From: Heyndrickxia acidicola
GTDB lineage: Bacteria > Bacillota > Bacilli > Bacillales > Bacillaceae_C
Length of the DNA: 64,000 nucleotides
NCBI RefSeq assembly: GCF_001636425.1
Contig: NZ_KV440953.1
Coordinates: 2,833,792 to 2,897,791 of the forward strand
Direction: 5' to 3'
Positions 38,085 to 48,503 of this stretch are shown here, one piece after another. A model generated the notes under the pieces. That model searched no databases. It was not told the origin of the DNA and saw only the letters and a program-made list of their open reading frames with translations. The first letter of the stretch is position 1. Every line of letters starts with the position of its first letter. Both the position numbers and the translations under genes were made by a program.

Positions 38085-38194
38085 AAAAAAGTCCTCCTTC
38101 AAAATGTACCTTTACATTTCATGAGAGGGTTCAATGAATATTTTTCCCATTCAACTGAAGATCTCTAGTAGTAAACCAACATAAATGTGGATAA

Positions 38195-38277
38195 AAAGAA
38201 AAGCCACATCCGTTATGGATATGGCTTTATTTCAGGTATCCATAGTTTTTTATAGAGGGTATCAGCTATGAACCTCT
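38195..38277 (-). ncRNA. PreQ1 class I riboswitch upstream of queF
   Basis: On the minus strand, AGAGGTTCATAGCTGATACC, then CTCTATAAAAAACTA (plus 38241-38277) matches the compact preQ1-I aptamer: P1 AGAGG/CCTCT, the C-rich loop, and the A-rich tail that folds back as a pseudoknot. It is followed by a terminator (AAGCCATATCC / GGATGTGGCTT, then TTCTTTTT; plus 38195-38229). PreQ1 binding should favour termination and turn queF down. Confidence 0.93.
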
Positions 38278-38349
38278 CCCGTTTGTGCGCGGGCATTTAT
38301 TTTTATTTATAGAATATAGAAGAACAGCACATTCGTCAATAGAAAATCA

Positions 38350-40248
38350 TTACCTGTATTCTATCTTCACCTTTTCCCCTTGCTTATAATGCTTATATTC
38401 CAGTACATTCACATATTCAGCATTTGTAAAAATAATAGGTGTTAAAATTGAAGGTACTTTTGATTTTAAACTTTCAAAATCAACCTCTACCAAGCGCTGG
38501 CCGACTTTCACCTTATCTCCTGTGCTGACATACGCTGTAAAACCTTCTCCATTCAGTTTTACCGTATCAACCCCAATATGGATTAATATTTCTGCACCCT
38601 CATCACTTGTAATGCCAATTGCATGCTTGGTCGGAAATACACTTGTAACGGTACCATTTACTGGAGAAACCAGAACCGTGCCGGATGGATTAATCGCAAA
38701 ACCATCCCCCATCATTTTTTGGGAGAAAACATCATCAGGAACAATCTCGAGTGATACAATTTCACCATCTATTGGCATGATGAATTCTGCTTTTGACTCG
38801 GAACTTACCGGTGCGGATAGATTTTCGACCACTGTTTCATCCTTTACAGGAACTGTATTTCCCTCATTTCGTTTCATGGCCTCCGCGACAAACTCAACAT
38901 GTGTCCCCACGATAATTTGTATATTGCGATTATTAATTTTCATATACCCTTTTGCGCCATGGCGTTTTAAAGCCGAACTGTCAACAGCTCCTGCATCCTT
39001 CACCTCAAGACGCAGCCTTGTTGCACAGTTATCAATGTTTGTAATGTTGCCTTTACCGCCGATATCCTGAATAAAATGAGAAGCCATAATATCGTACTTA
39101 TCATTTCCTCTAACGCTTTCCATTCCTTCTTCTTCCAAATCCTCTTCATCTTCACGTCCAGGTGTTTTCAAATTCAGTTTTTTGATTAGGAAATAGAAAA
39201 TGACAAAGTAGATAACTGCATAGACGATACCTACCAAAAGAAGCAGTAACGGTTTTTCAGCAATTTTAAAGTTTAATACATAATCAATAGCGCCTGCTGA
39301 AAATCCAAAACCGTCTCGAATTCCAAGTACATAGGTCAGTGCCATTGAAATGGCTGTTAAAACAGCATGAATTCCATATAGAACAGGTGATAAGAACATG
39401 AAAGAGAACTCAATTGGTTCTGTTACTCCTGTAACAAAAGCCGTTAAGGCAATTCCGAGAAGCATCCCTGTAACAGCTTTCCTGCGTTCCGGCTTAGCAG
39501 CTGCAATCATGGCTAAACATGCGGCTGGAAGGCCAAACATCATGATTGGGAAAAAGCCCGTCATAAAATGCCCTGCAGTTGGGTCATGATGCAGGAATCG
39601 CGCAATATCCCCATGGTAAACTACTCCTTGATATTTATAGCTTCCAAAGATAAACCACGGGAAGCTGTTAAGAACATGGTGCAGTCCTAGTGGAATCAGA
39701 AGCCTGTTTAAAAGTCCGTAGATTGCCACTCCCCACGGACCTGCATCAATAATCCAAATACCCAGTTTGTTGATTCCTGCCTGTACAAATGGCCATAGAT
39801 ATCCAAATATAAAGCCTAAAACAAGCATGGAACCAGCCGTAATAATCGGGACAAACCGTTTTCCCCCGAAAAAAGCGAGCCAATCCGGGAGCTTAATATT
39901 ATGAAAACGATTATATAAAAGGCCAGCCACAATCCCGGCAATAATACCGCCTAAAACTCCCAAATCGATGGTTTTATTAAGAGCCGTTGCTCCGCTGCTC
40001 AATACAAAATATCCAATCGCACCAGCCAGCCCGGCTGCGCCATTATTGCCTTTCGCGAAGCCAATCGCAATCCCAATAGCAAAGATGACCGGCAAGTTTC
40101 CAAATATAGCATTTCCTGAGGCAGCTATAAAAGGGATATTCAGCAAGTCAGGCTGTCCGAGACGGAGCAGCAATGCTGCAGCCGGCAACGTTGCAATCGG
40201 CAGCATTAATGATTTGCCTATTCTTTGTATGAATCCAAGCATTTTCAT
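38350..40248 (-). CDS. nagE: PTS permease EIICBA, N-acetylglucosamine type
   Basis: This 632-residue permease imports and phosphorylates GlcNAc. The IIC domain (1-365) starts GFIQRIGKSLMLPIATLP and has the family loops LIPLGLHHVLNSFPWF and TGVTEPIEF, like E. coli NagE. The IIB phosphocysteine is Cys408 (NIDNCATRLRLEV). A complete IIA domain follows (about 485-632) with phospho-His557 in ILIHIGVDTVKLNG and the partner His542. It would supply GlcNAc released by the NagZ encoded at 15817. A 10 bp inverted repeat lies just upstream. Glucosamine or another hexose remains possible. Confidence 0.85.
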   Translation of the reverse strand: MKMLGFIQRIGKSLMLPIATLPAAALLLRLGQPDLLNIPFIAASGNAIFGNLPVIFAIGIAIGFAKGNNGAAGLAGAIGYFVLSSGATALNKTIDLGVLGGIIAGIVAGLLYNRFHNIKLPDWLAFFGGKRFVPIITAGSMLVLGFIFGYLWPFVQAGINKLGIWIIDAGPWGVAIYGLLNRLLIPLGLHHVLNSFPWFIFGSYKYQGVVYHGDIARFLHHDPTAGHFMTGFFPIMMFGLPAACLAMIAAAKPERRKAVTGMLLGIALTAFVTGVTEPIEFSFMFLSPVLYGIHAVLTAISMALTYVLGIRDGFGFSAGAIDYVLNFKIAEKPLLLLLVGIVYAVIYFVIFYFLIKKLNLKTPGREDEEDLEEEGMESVRGNDKYDIMASHFIQDIGGKGNITNIDNCATRLRLEVKDAGAVDSSALKRHGAKGYMKINNRNIQIIVGTHVEFVAEAMKRNEGNTVPVKDETVVENLSAPVSSESKAEFIMPIDGEIVSLEIVPDDVFSQKMMGDGFAINPSGTVLVSPVNGTVTSVFPTKHAIGITSDEGAEILIHIGVDTVKLNGEGFTAYVSTGDKVKVGQRLVEVDFESLKSKVPSILTPIIFTNAEYVNVLEYKHYKQGEKVKIEYR

Positions 40249-40277
40249 TCCCCCTCTTTATTTCTATTCCAACTATG

Positions 40278-40299
40278 TATAGGAAGATCTCTTCCTATA
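40278..40299. promoter_or_regulatory. Inverted repeat upstream of nagE
   Basis: TATAGGAAGA-TC-TCTTCCTATA is a perfect 10 bp dyad ending 30 bp before the nagE ATG. It is positioned as an operator, but it does not match the NagR (YvoA) consensus I know, so the regulator is unassigned. A short hairpin in the leader RNA is an alternative. Confidence 0.5.
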
Positions 40300-40389
40300 T
40301 TTATACATAACAGACATCATTTTAATACTAAATATCAATCAATCTAAGAACGCTGGGAATGGATTTTTCGGAAAATGTCTATAATTTCG

Positions 40390-41436
40390 TTATCTGGGCT
40401 TAGCAATGACTGCATTATGCACTTTTATATAGCCATGGCTTAAAATATCGAAACCGCTTTCATAAATATACATTCCCATTTGCTCTACCGTCATAAGTTC
40501 ACGATAAGTATGATTCATGACATCAGCCATAATCTGATAATAAAGCTTTGAGCGAAGCTGGCTCCTGGGTGTTGTCATAACAGCATAGCCCGATGGCTTA
40601 AGGAATTTCCGATGCCAATTGATCGCTTCAGGCTTATGTTCATCCGGAAAGTGTTCAATTAATCCAACAGAGAGAACAATATCGAACTCATTTCCAAAAG
40701 GAAGGCTGCGTATATCATCTACTATATATTCCACTTTAAAGTCATTCTTATAATAAATTTTATTTGATCCAGTAGCCTGATTGGAGCCTAAAAAAGGATA
40801 TGCGTCCGGAAATTCTCCAAATCGGACATCCCTGCAAAACGGATCATAGTCGACCATTACAATGTCTGCACCAGGATACATGGCTGCAAGCTGCATGGCT
40901 TCATAGCCTTCCGCTGCACCAAGAAAAAGAATTCTCGGTTTTTGCACATCCAAACCTGAAAATAGCTCTCTTTTGCCTCGCGGGTCCCATATACCGTCTT
41001 CAATTCTATGGGCAAAATTCCACAATCGTATCTTTACCATTTCTCCAAGTGCCATTTTAACGTCTGCCGGACTGAAAGCAGTCAAACTATGCAGAAATGC
41101 CGTTTTCGTTTCCTGAATCTCCTTTGGAACATCCTTTGCAAACCATTCATGAAAAGCCTTATTAAAATACTCCCATGATGTTTTAACAGGCATGGAACCG
41201 CTGTTTTCCTTTTCCCATTGTTTCCGGTGCTTTGACATGTTTTTCACTTCAAAGGGTTTCCCTACTTCCTTCCAAGTAAGCTGCGACCAATCAAGTACAT
41301 GATTTTTTTTCATATACTTGTTGTATTCCTTTTCGGAATACTTCTCACGTAAATCCAAACGATAGTTTTTTTCAAGCTTGGTTTCTCCCATTCGGTCCCA
41401 CAATGGTGAATCTGTCATTGAAGGCATAGTATCCAT
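40390..41436 (-). CDS. Class I SAM-dependent methyltransferase, unknown substrate
   Basis: This 348-residue protein has a Rossmann methyltransferase core in its second half: motif I ILFLGAAEGYEAMQLA (about 170-185), acidic loop VMVDYDPF, and the post-I region DIVLSVGLIEHFPDEHKPEA. The first ~150 residues are charged and helical (WSQLTWKEVGKPFEVKNMSK) and not a domain I recognise. The tail (KVHNAVIAKP) ends the fold. It is monocistronic between nagE and an R2 repeat. The target molecule cannot be inferred. Confidence 0.72.
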   Translation of the reverse strand: MDTMPSMTDSPLWDRMGETKLEKNYRLDLREKYSEKEYNKYMKKNHVLDWSQLTWKEVGKPFEVKNMSKHRKQWEKENSGSMPVKTSWEYFNKAFHEWFAKDVPKEIQETKTAFLHSLTAFSPADVKMALGEMVKIRLWNFAHRIEDGIWDPRGKRELFSGLDVQKPRILFLGAAEGYEAMQLAAMYPGADIVMVDYDPFCRDVRFGEFPDAYPFLGSNQATGSNKIYYKNDFKVEYIVDDIRSLPFGNEFDIVLSVGLIEHFPDEHKPEAINWHRKFLKPSGYAVMTTPRSQLRSKLYYQIMADVMNHTYRELMTVEQMGMYIYESGFDILSHGYIKVHNAVIAKPR

Positions 41437-41518
41437 ATCGCACCTCCACTTATCGAAAATTCATAATATTTATAAAACTATCTTACAATAAGCACGCAAG
41501 AAATTATATATCTAAATC

Positions 41519-41566
41519 CTTTACTCCACTAAAGGGGTCAGACCCCTTTTACGCTCTAACGTATAA
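41519..41566. repeat. R2 palindromic repeat
   Basis: AAAGGGGTCAGACCCCTTTT core with TTACTCCACT on the left and ACGCTCTAACGTATAAAAG on the right. It lies between two minus-strand genes. Confidence 0.75.
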
Positions 41567-41604
41567 AAGTTTCATTTTCGTTATCCTATTTTTGTGGCTG
41601 AATG

Positions 41605-41633
41605 AAAAAAACCGTTCCGATTATACGGAACGG
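41605..41633 (-). terminator. Terminator of mccB
   Basis: On the minus strand CCGTTCCG / CGGAACGG followed by TTTTTTT, just after the mccB stop codon. Confidence 0.8.
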
Positions 41634-41644
41634 CATTCTTTTTG

Positions 41645-42790
<1,146 letters not shown>

Positions 42791-42833
42791 TTAACTGGCC
42801 TTCTTATCCAAACGAATGGCCTTTTATGAATAA

Positions 42834-42964
42834 GCTCTGTCAATCTTGCCTGTTGATTTACGCTCCGGGGGCTGGCTTTCCTCCTCAGCGCTTTGCCTGC
42901 AGGAAGTTTCGCTTATTATTCCAATCACCTTTGGTTAATTCTCAACATTTAGGCTTTAACAGAC
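42834..42964. repeat. R3-type element inserted between mccA and mccB
   Basis: The ends AGCTCTGTCAATCTTGCCTG and, inverted, GGTCTGTTAAAGCCTAAATG match the R3 terminal repeats. The inside is the GC-rich repeat core (GCTCCGGGGGCTGGCTTTCC, CTGCAGGAAG) seen at 11436-11645. It interrupts an operon that is contiguous in B. subtilis. Confidence 0.6.
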
Positions 42965-42965
42965 C

Positions 42966-43880
42966 CTATGAATAAATACCGCTGCTGATATACCGCTCGC
43001 TGCTATCAGCAAAAATCGTGACAATGTTTGTTCCAGGCTTTGCCTGCTCCGCTTCTCTTAAAGCAGCTTCCAATGCAGCACCCGAGGAACTTCCAACCAG
43101 CAGGCCTTCTTGACGTGCTGCATCTGCAAGCCTAGCAAAAGCAACGTCATCTGGAATTGTATAGATTTGATCAAAATACGACTTTTCCATAAATGGAGGC
43201 AAAAATTCCATCCCAATCCCCTCTGTGCGATGGGGACCGGATTTTCCTCCATTTAAAATGGAACCCTCCGGCTCCACAATGACCGTTTTAATATGGGGAA
43301 TTTTTTCTTTTAAATAACGCGATGTCCCCATAAATGTTCCGCCAGAGCCGGCTCCAGCTATAAAGATATCAATATGTCCGTCCAGATCCTTATACAATTC
43401 AGGGCCAAGGCTTTCATAATAAGTATCCGGATTTGCTGCGTTTTGGAATTGTCCGGGATAAAAAGCATCAGGTATAGTATCAAGCAGTTCTTTTGCTTTT
43501 GCAATCGCTCCAGCCATTCCTCTTTCAGTTGGAGTATTCACTATCCTGGCACCAAGTGCTCTCATAAGCGTCTGCTTTTCCATACTGAACTTTTCGGGGA
43601 CAACAAATATGGCATTTACCTTGAACTGAATAGCTGCAAGAGCCAGGCCGATACCTGTATTTCCTGCTGTAGGCTCAATAATGGTTCCGCCCTCTTTCAG
43701 CTTTCCGTCCGCAAAAGCCCTTTTTAAAAGGTACTGGCCAAGCCGGTCTTTAACACTTCCGCCCGGATTAAAATATTCCAGTTTTGCAAATAAACGGACA
43801 CCCTCCGGCAACGGAAAAGAAGTAATTTCTACAAGGGGTGTATTTCCAATCAGCTCATGTACATTTTTTGCATACTTCAT
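42966..43880 (-). CDS. mccA: O-acetylserine-dependent cystathionine beta-synthase
   Basis: This 304-residue PLP enzyme of the cysteine synthase fold joins O-acetylserine (or serine) with homocysteine to give cystathionine. The PLP lysine is in NPGGSVKDRLGQYLL (about 38-52), the substrate loop is EPTAGNTGIGLA, and GAGSGGTFMG binds PLP phosphate. MccA is told from CysK by its pairing with mccB and by HRTEGIGMEFLP. It starts 14 bp after luxS ends. The 3' end abuts an inserted repeat. Confidence 0.9.
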   Translation of the reverse strand: MKYAKNVHELIGNTPLVEITSFPLPEGVRLFAKLEYFNPGGSVKDRLGQYLLKRAFADGKLKEGGTIIEPTAGNTGIGLALAAIQFKVNAIFVVPEKFSMEKQTLMRALGARIVNTPTERGMAGAIAKAKELLDTIPDAFYPGQFQNAANPDTYYESLGPELYKDLDGHIDIFIAGAGSGGTFMGTSRYLKEKIPHIKTVIVEPEGSILNGGKSGPHRTEGIGMEFLPPFMEKSYFDQIYTIPDDVAFARLADAARQEGLLVGSSSGAALEAALREAEQAKPGTNIVTIFADSSERYISSGIYS

Positions 43881-43894
43881 TCGTATCCCTCAAC

Positions 43895-44365
43895 TTAAGC
43901 AAAAATTTCCTTCCACTCATCACGTTTTGAAAGCATTTTGGCTGCCAGTTCTTTAGCGCCTTCAAGGCTGTGGCTTGCTGCCCATCCGCATTGAACCTCA
44001 TTGCATGCAGGAACTTCCGTTGCTTCCTGAACATCTTTCAACGTTTTTTCTAATAAGGCCAGAACATCCTCATAATCATCGTGATTGATTAAAGAGACGT
44101 AGAAACCAGTTTGGCATCCCATTGGGCTGATGTCAACGATTTTGTCTGAATGGTTTCTGCTTAGCTCCGCCATTAAGTGCTCAAGTGAATGAAGGGCAGG
44201 CATTTCCATATGCTCTTTGTTCGGCTGGCAAAAGCGGACATCATACTTATGAATAACATCTCCCTTTATCCCCTCTTTTACTCCTGCAAGGCGGACATAA
44301 GGCGCTTTTACCTTTGTATGGTCTAAATTAAAGCTTTCTACGTTCATTTTCTTTTGTTCAGTCAT
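43895..44365 (-). CDS. luxS: S-ribosylhomocysteine lyase
   Basis: LuxS cleaves S-ribosylhomocysteine to homocysteine and DPD, the precursor of AI-2. The 156-residue protein has the Fe/Zn ligands of the HxxEH motif ([12 protein letters not shown]) and the third ligand Cys in [12 protein letters not shown], plus the catalytic Cys in [10 protein letters not shown]. The ATG follows AAGGGAGAG. In B. subtilis the same operon position holds mtnN; here luxS takes it, placing the homocysteine-releasing step next to the enzymes that consume homocysteine. Confidence 0.95.
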   Translation of the reverse strand: MTEQKKMNVESFNLDHTKVKAPYVRLAGVKEGIKGDVIHKYDVRFCQPNKEHMEMPALHSLEHLMAELSRNHSDKIVDISPMGCQTGFYVSLINHDDYEDVLALLEKTLKDVQEATEVPACNEVQCGWAASHSLEGAKELAAKMLSKRDEWKEIFA

Positions 44366-44366
44366 A

Positions 44367-45011
44367 TTAATCTCTCCCTTCTTTTACTGCATCCAGCAGC
44401 CATACAAATCGATTTAATTTTGTAAAAGTTGCATTGAACCCATTTTCTATCAATATATTTTGCAAGACTGCTATAGTCGTATAATATTCTCTCTGTAAAT
44501 CTTCTGCCAGTCTCGTAAATCCTCTTTCCTCTGATTCCCGAATCATTTGTTTCTTTGCTTCCTCTGTTTCAAAAATGGTGTCAGCAAAAATGATTCGTCC
44601 ATTCTCAGGAAGCAGCCTGCTGTATTCCCTTATGGCTATTCCTTTTTCTTCATCTGTTAAATGGTGGAATGCATATGTGCTGACAAGCGTGTGCACAGGA
44701 ATATTCACTTGGAAGTCCTGAAAATCTCCATCTATTATTGTAACATCGGGCAGCTTTCCGCCTGCGATACTTCTCATTTTTTCATTGGGTTCAATCCCGA
44801 TAACCTTTAATCCTCTTTCCACGAGCCTTTGAGTAAGGTTGCCTGTACCGACTCCAAATTCGATAACCGTACCGCCTGCCTTTTCGGCTACCTTCGATAA
44901 AATTATATCATAATCTTCGAATACTTCTTCATATTCTGGATCATTTCCATTAACAGTTTCATCATAAGAATGAGACCATTCATCAAAAAGCTGATTAAAC
45001 TCTCTGCCCAC
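44367..45011 (-). CDS. yrrT: SAM-dependent methyltransferase YrrT
   Basis: This 214-residue class I methyltransferase heads the methionine-to-cysteine operon, as yrrT does in B. subtilis. Motif I is [15 protein letters not shown] (about 47-61), GIEPNEKMR is motif II, and FAFHHL-like [11 protein letters not shown] is post-II. I use the GTG at 45009-45011 ([12 protein letters not shown]) because GAGGGG lies seven bases before it and homologues start at this point. Its stop is one base from the luxS ATG. The methyl acceptor is unknown. Confidence 0.87.
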   Translation of the reverse strand: MGREFNQLFDEWSHSYDETVNGNDPEYEEVFEDYDIILSKVAEKAGGTVIEFGVGTGNLTQRLVERGLKVIGIEPNEKMRSIAGGKLPDVTIIDGDFQDFQVNIPVHTLVSTYAFHHLTDEEKGIAIREYSRLLPENGRIIFADTIFETEEAKKQMIRESEERGFTRLAEDLQREYYTTIAVLQNILIENGFNATFTKLNRFVWLLDAVKEGRD

Positions 45012-45347
45012 CCTAATTCCCCTCATTTCCTATAAAATAACTATGAATTAAATGTAACATGAAATCTTCTATACTGCAATTATCTGAACAAATTTAAGAA
45101 CTTCCTATAAATGGTTTTTCTGCATTTTAGCTGTTTTACTTAAAGTTCTGGAAAAGATAAATGCTCATTTCAGCCATTCGTAATTTTGAACGGCTGGAGT
45201 GCAAATGGACAGAACCTTCTCTAAAGAAACCCATATATCCTCACGTATGCCTTCGCAATTAAATGATTATTCAAGCTGTTTAAGGGTAATTAGTTAGCAA
45301 GGTCTGGTACCCTGCATTTGCTTATGCAAGGAAGGAGAGATGGATGA
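45012..45347. other. Divergent spacer with a structured segment
   Basis: This region separates yrrT from the ABC importer. I see no gene. At 45145-45215 a nested hairpin is possible (GTTCTG pairs with CAGAAC, CAGCC with GGCTG). TGCATTTGCTTATGCA just before the ribosome binding site is a second short dyad. Neither matches a riboswitch I recognise; CymR and S-box consensus sequences were not found. Confidence 0.4.
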
Positions 45348-46130
45348 ATGAGGAAAAATACAGCCATACTAAGCATTTTAGTGCTTCTCATTAGCATTTT
45401 ATCTGCCTGTGCTAAAAAAGAACAGCTTCCAGGCGGAGCTAAGCTTATACATAAAAATGAACTTGTTTTCACTGCCTCAGGTGAGTTCAAGCCATTTAGT
45501 TATGTAAAAAAAGATATGACCATGACAGGATTCGATGTAGAGGTTGGAGATGCCATCGCTAAAGATCTCGGCCTGAAACCTGTACCGAAGAGAATTACTT
45601 TTAAAGGCATTGTTGAGTCAGTTAAATCCGGCAGGGCCGATATTGCGGTTGCCAGCCATACAATTACACCGCAACGGGCAGAACAAGTACTTTTTTCAAC
45701 GCCCTACTACTATTCCGGTCCCCAAATTTTCACACGGCCTAACAGCAGTATACAATCAATCAGTGATTTAAAGGGCAAAGAAGTGGCAGCAGCAAAAGGA
45801 TCGACTTACGCAGATTTGGCAATGAAATATACCAATAATGTGAAGGTGTATGATAGCGACATTACAGCTTTGGAAGCCTTGAGCTCTGGAAGGCATGATG
45901 CTGTTATTACTGACTTTGTTACCGGAAAAACAGCCATTAAAGATGGCATTAAAGTAAAAGGTAAACAGCTTATTGAGCGCAGCGAACAGGCGGTTGTCGT
46001 TCCTAAAGATAATCCCGGCCTTCTTAAATTGGTCAATAAAGCACTCGAGGATTTAAGAAAAAACGGGACTTTAAGGAAAATCAGCATGAAGTATTTTGGA
46101 CAAGACATCACCTCCAAGCCTAAAAATTAA
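45348..46130 (+). CDS. Polar amino acid ABC transporter, substrate-binding lipoprotein
   Basis: This 260-residue lipoprotein (signal and lipobox LISILSACAKK, Cys21) has a family 3 solute-binding fold: FTASGEFKPFSYVKKDMTMT, GFDVEVGDAIAKDLGL, VKSGRADIAVASHTITPQRA and LKGKEVAAAKGSTY. It captures an amino acid outside the membrane for the permease and ATPase encoded next. The neighbouring cysteine and homocysteine genes make cystine a reasonable guess, but the ligand is not shown. ATG at 45348 follows AAGGAGAG. Confidence 0.87.
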   Translation: MRKNTAILSILVLLISILSACAKKEQLPGGAKLIHKNELVFTASGEFKPFSYVKKDMTMTGFDVEVGDAIAKDLGLKPVPKRITFKGIVESVKSGRADIAVASHTITPQRAEQVLFSTPYYYSGPQIFTRPNSSIQSISDLKGKEVAAAKGSTYADLAMKYTNNVKVYDSDITALEALSSGRHDAVITDFVTGKTAIKDGIKVKGKQLIERSEQAVVVPKDNPGLLKLVNKALEDLRKNGTLRKISMKYFGQDITSKPKN

Positions 46131-46159
46131 ATTATATAGCAGAAAGGATGTTATTCATT

Positions 46160-46825
46160 TTGCCTAATATCCAGCACGTTTTAAATGTACTGGGAAGCAG
46201 TAAAGGAGTATTTCTCCATGCTATGCTGCTTACCTTTGAGCTGACGATTGTCTCTATATTAATCGGAATTATAATTGGCCTCATCTTTGCATTATTAAAG
46301 CTTTCAAATGTGAAACCTCTTGGATACATATCCGATATTTATATTTACCTGGTCAGGGGAACTCCTTTAATAGTCCAGATTTTCATATTATATTTCGGCA
46401 TAAGCGGCATTTTTCTCATCCCTGATTTCTGGGCAGCAGCACTGGCTTTAGCCTTTCACAACGGTGCATATATTGCAGAAATTTTCCGCGGAACGATTCA
46501 GTCGATTGATAAAGGGCAAATGGAAGCCGGCCGTTCTCTGGGAATGACCAAGGCGATGACGATGCGTCGTATCATTCTTCCCCAAGCATTTCGCCGTGCC
46601 CTCCCCCCTCTTGGCAATCAGTTCATTATCGGTCTTAAGGATTCATCTCTGGCGGCCTTTATTTCTATGAATGAATTATTTAATGTTGCCACTACGCTTG
46701 GATCCAATAATTTTGATGAAATGACCTATTTAATTATTGTAGCGATTTATTATTTAATTCTTGTGGCTATTTTAACGATTGTGGTCAAGGTGCTTGAAAC
46801 AAGACTTACAGTCAGCGATCGATAG
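46160..46825 (+). CDS. Polar amino acid ABC transporter, permease
   Basis: This ~221-residue HisM/GlnP-type permease has about five transmembrane segments. The EAA loop that docks the ATPase is clear ([20 protein letters not shown], then [13 protein letters not shown]). The first segment is [19 protein letters not shown] prefer the TTG at 46160 because GAAAGG is upstream at a workable distance; the ATG at 46148 abuts that site. It lies 29 bases after the binding-protein gene and 11 before the ATPase gene. Confidence 0.87.
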   Translation: MPNIQHVLNVLGSSKGVFLHAMLLTFELTIVSILIGIIIGLIFALLKLSNVKPLGYISDIYIYLVRGTPLIVQIFILYFGISGIFLIPDFWAAALALAFHNGAYIAEIFRGTIQSIDKGQMEAGRSLGMTKAMTMRRIILPQAFRRALPPLGNQFIIGLKDSSLAAFISMNELFNVATTLGSNNFDEMTYLIIVAIYYLILVAILTIVVKVLETRLTVSDR

Positions 46826-46836
46826 GAGGAAAGGAA

Positions 46837-47580
46837 ATGGAACAAAGAGAAATGATTTCCGTAGAAAATTTAAATAAATCTTTTGGCAATCTTCATGTTC
46901 TAAAAGGAATAGATATGTGTGTGAATGAAAGCGATGTGGTTTGTTTAATAGGATCAAGCGGATCGGGAAAAAGCACCCTTCTTCGCTGCTTGAATTTCTT
47001 AGAAAAAAAGGATGCGGGCAAAATTATACTGGAAGGAAAGGAAGTCACTCCTGCTACCCATAATATCAATGAAGTCAGACAAACAGTGGGAATGGTGTTC
47101 CAGCATTTCAATCTTTTTCCTCATAAAACAGTTCTTGAAAATATTATAGAAGCACCTATTATGGTGAAACGGCTTCCCAAAAAGCAGGCAGTAACCGAAG
47201 CAAAGGTGCTTTTGCAAAAAGTCGGGCTCGAAGACAAAGCAGATGTATATCCCAGCAAGCTTTCTGGTGGACAAAAGCAAAGGGTTGCGATTGCAAGAGC
47301 ACTTGCGATGAAACCCAGTGTCATGCTTTTTGACGAGCCTACCTCCGCTCTTGATCCAGAGCTTGTTGGCGAGGTGCTCAATACGATGAAGGAATTGGCT
47401 GAAGACGGTATGACCATGATTATCGTCACACACGAAATGGGGTTTGCACGTGAAGTGGCAGATCGGATTGTTTTTATGGACGGCGGTGAAATCCTGGAGC
47501 AGGGAACGCCAGAGGAATTCTTTGATCATCCCCAAGAAGAACGTACAAAAGAATTCCTTGCCACTACTGTGCTCAAATAA
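46837..47580 (+). CDS. Polar amino acid ABC transporter, ATP-binding protein
   Basis: This 247-residue ATPase energises the importer. Walker A is [12 protein letters not shown], the Q-loop is [10 protein letters not shown], the signature is [15 protein letters not shown], Walker B is [14 protein letters not shown], and the switch His is in VTHEMGFA. The three genes form one operon with AGGAGGAA before this ATG. An R1 repeat begins at the stop codon, and no classical terminator is visible before it. Confidence 0.92.
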   Translation: MEQREMISVENLNKSFGNLHVLKGIDMCVNESDVVCLIGSSGSGKSTLLRCLNFLEKKDAGKIILEGKEVTPATHNINEVRQTVGMVFQHFNLFPHKTVLENIIEAPIMVKRLPKKQAVTEAKVLLQKVGLEDKADVYPSKLSGGQKQRVAIARALAMKPSVMLFDEPTSALDPELVGEVLNTMKELAEDGMTMIIVTHEMGFAREVADRIVFMDGGEILEQGTPEEFFDHPQEERTKEFLATTVLK

Positions 47581-47728
47581 AAAAAGCGCAAGCGCCTTGC
47601 TCACCGGCGTACGGATTTTCGCAGTCTCTAATTGAGATAAAGGAAACACAGCGAGGAAGGAGCTGATGTTGACTTATCGCAGGGAGGAGACGCAGAAATC
47701 CGCTAGCCGATAGGCGCTGGAGCTAGAC
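47581..47728 (+). repeat. Dispersed repeat family R1, full copy
   Basis: A full unit begins right after the stop codon of the ABC ATPase gene (AAAAAGCGCAAGCGCCTTGC) and ends GGCGCTGGAGCTAGACA. A few bases are missing in the middle (GCGAGGAAGGAGCTG) compared with the copies near 500. Confidence 0.85.
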
Positions 47729-47730
47729 AT

Positions 47731-47762
47731 TAAGAAAAGCGAAAGTCCCTTGCTCATCAGCG
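47731..47762 (+). repeat. Dispersed repeat family R1, 5' end fragment
   Basis: AAGAAAAGCGAAAGTCCCTT and GCTCATCAGCG copy the first ~30 bp of R1, directly after the full copy, and then stop at an R2 palindrome. Confidence 0.55.
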
Positions 47763-47770
47763 ATTCACTA

Positions 47771-47828
47771 CTTTAAAGGAAAGAAGGGGTCTGACCCCTT
47801 CTTTCCTTTAAAGTGTTAAAGTATCGCT
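47771..47828. repeat. R2 palindrome with 21 bp perfect arms
   Basis: The arms at 47771-47791 and 47793-47813 (CTTTAAAGGAAAGAAGGGGT..) are perfect complements around one central T. The trailing GTTAAAGTATCGC matches the right flank of other R2 units. It may also end the upstream transcript. Confidence 0.85.
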
Positions 47829-47915
47829 CTTTTTTTCTCCTCCCTTCATTAGAGACAGCATATTTCTTTGCAATCATCTTTCGTGTTGATTAAAATGATA
47901 TAAGAGGTGATCAAT

Positions 47916-48473
47916 TTGACATTATTAGATGATATTCTAAGCTTTAATCAGAAATTTGTTGAACAGGAACAGTATAAGGAATATGTAACATCCAAATTTC
48001 CAGATAAACGTCTGGTCATTTTAACCTGCATGGATACTCGTTTGGTTGAACTTGTACATAAAGCTACCAATACAAAAAACGGGGATGTCAAAATTGTTAA
48101 AAATGCAGGGGCGGTTATTGCCCATCCATTTGACAGCATTATGCAAAGTCTCCTTGTTGGGGTATATGAACTTCAGGCAGATGAGGTCATTGTAATTGGA
48201 CACTATGATTGTGGTGCAAGCGGATTAAACAGCGAAAAAGTACTTGAAGATATGATGAGCAGAGGCATTGAAAAGCAGACAATCGAAACGCTGATCCATT
48301 CAGGAGTGGACCTCCACAAATGGCTCCATGGTTTCGGTGATGTTAAAGATAATGTTGTAAACAGCGTCAATATGATTAAACATCATCCATTGATGGCAGC
48401 GGATATCCCCGTTCATGGATTGCTCATCAATCCAGAAACAGGGAAATTGGACCTTGTTATAAATGGATATTGA
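47916..48473 (+). CDS. Beta-class carbonic anhydrase
   Basis: This 185-residue protein interconverts CO2 and bicarbonate. The zinc ligands are in ILTCMDTRLVEL (Cys, with the Asp-Arg dyad) and VIGHYDCGASGL (His and Cys). KNAGAVIAHPFDSIMQSLLV is the dimer/active-site region. It resembles the small YtiB/YvdA-type Bacillus proteins. I use the TTG at 47916 (MTLLDDILSF) because AGAGGTGAT lies before it; a GTG at 47907 is part of that site. Monocistronic with a clear terminator. Confidence 0.87.
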   Translation: MTLLDDILSFNQKFVEQEQYKEYVTSKFPDKRLVILTCMDTRLVELVHKATNTKNGDVKIVKNAGAVIAHPFDSIMQSLLVGVYELQADEVIVIGHYDCGASGLNSEKVLEDMMSRGIEKQTIETLIHSGVDLHKWLHGFGDVKDNVVNSVNMIKHHPLMAADIPVHGLLINPETGKLDLVINGY

Positions 48474-48503
48474 AACTTTGCAATACAAAAGCACTTTTTG
48501 CTA

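Noticed and set aside
45300-45340. T-box-like GGTCTGGTACCC before the ABC importer
   Set aside because: It differs from the invariant GGGTGGNACC core, and no Stem I or terminator accompanies it.
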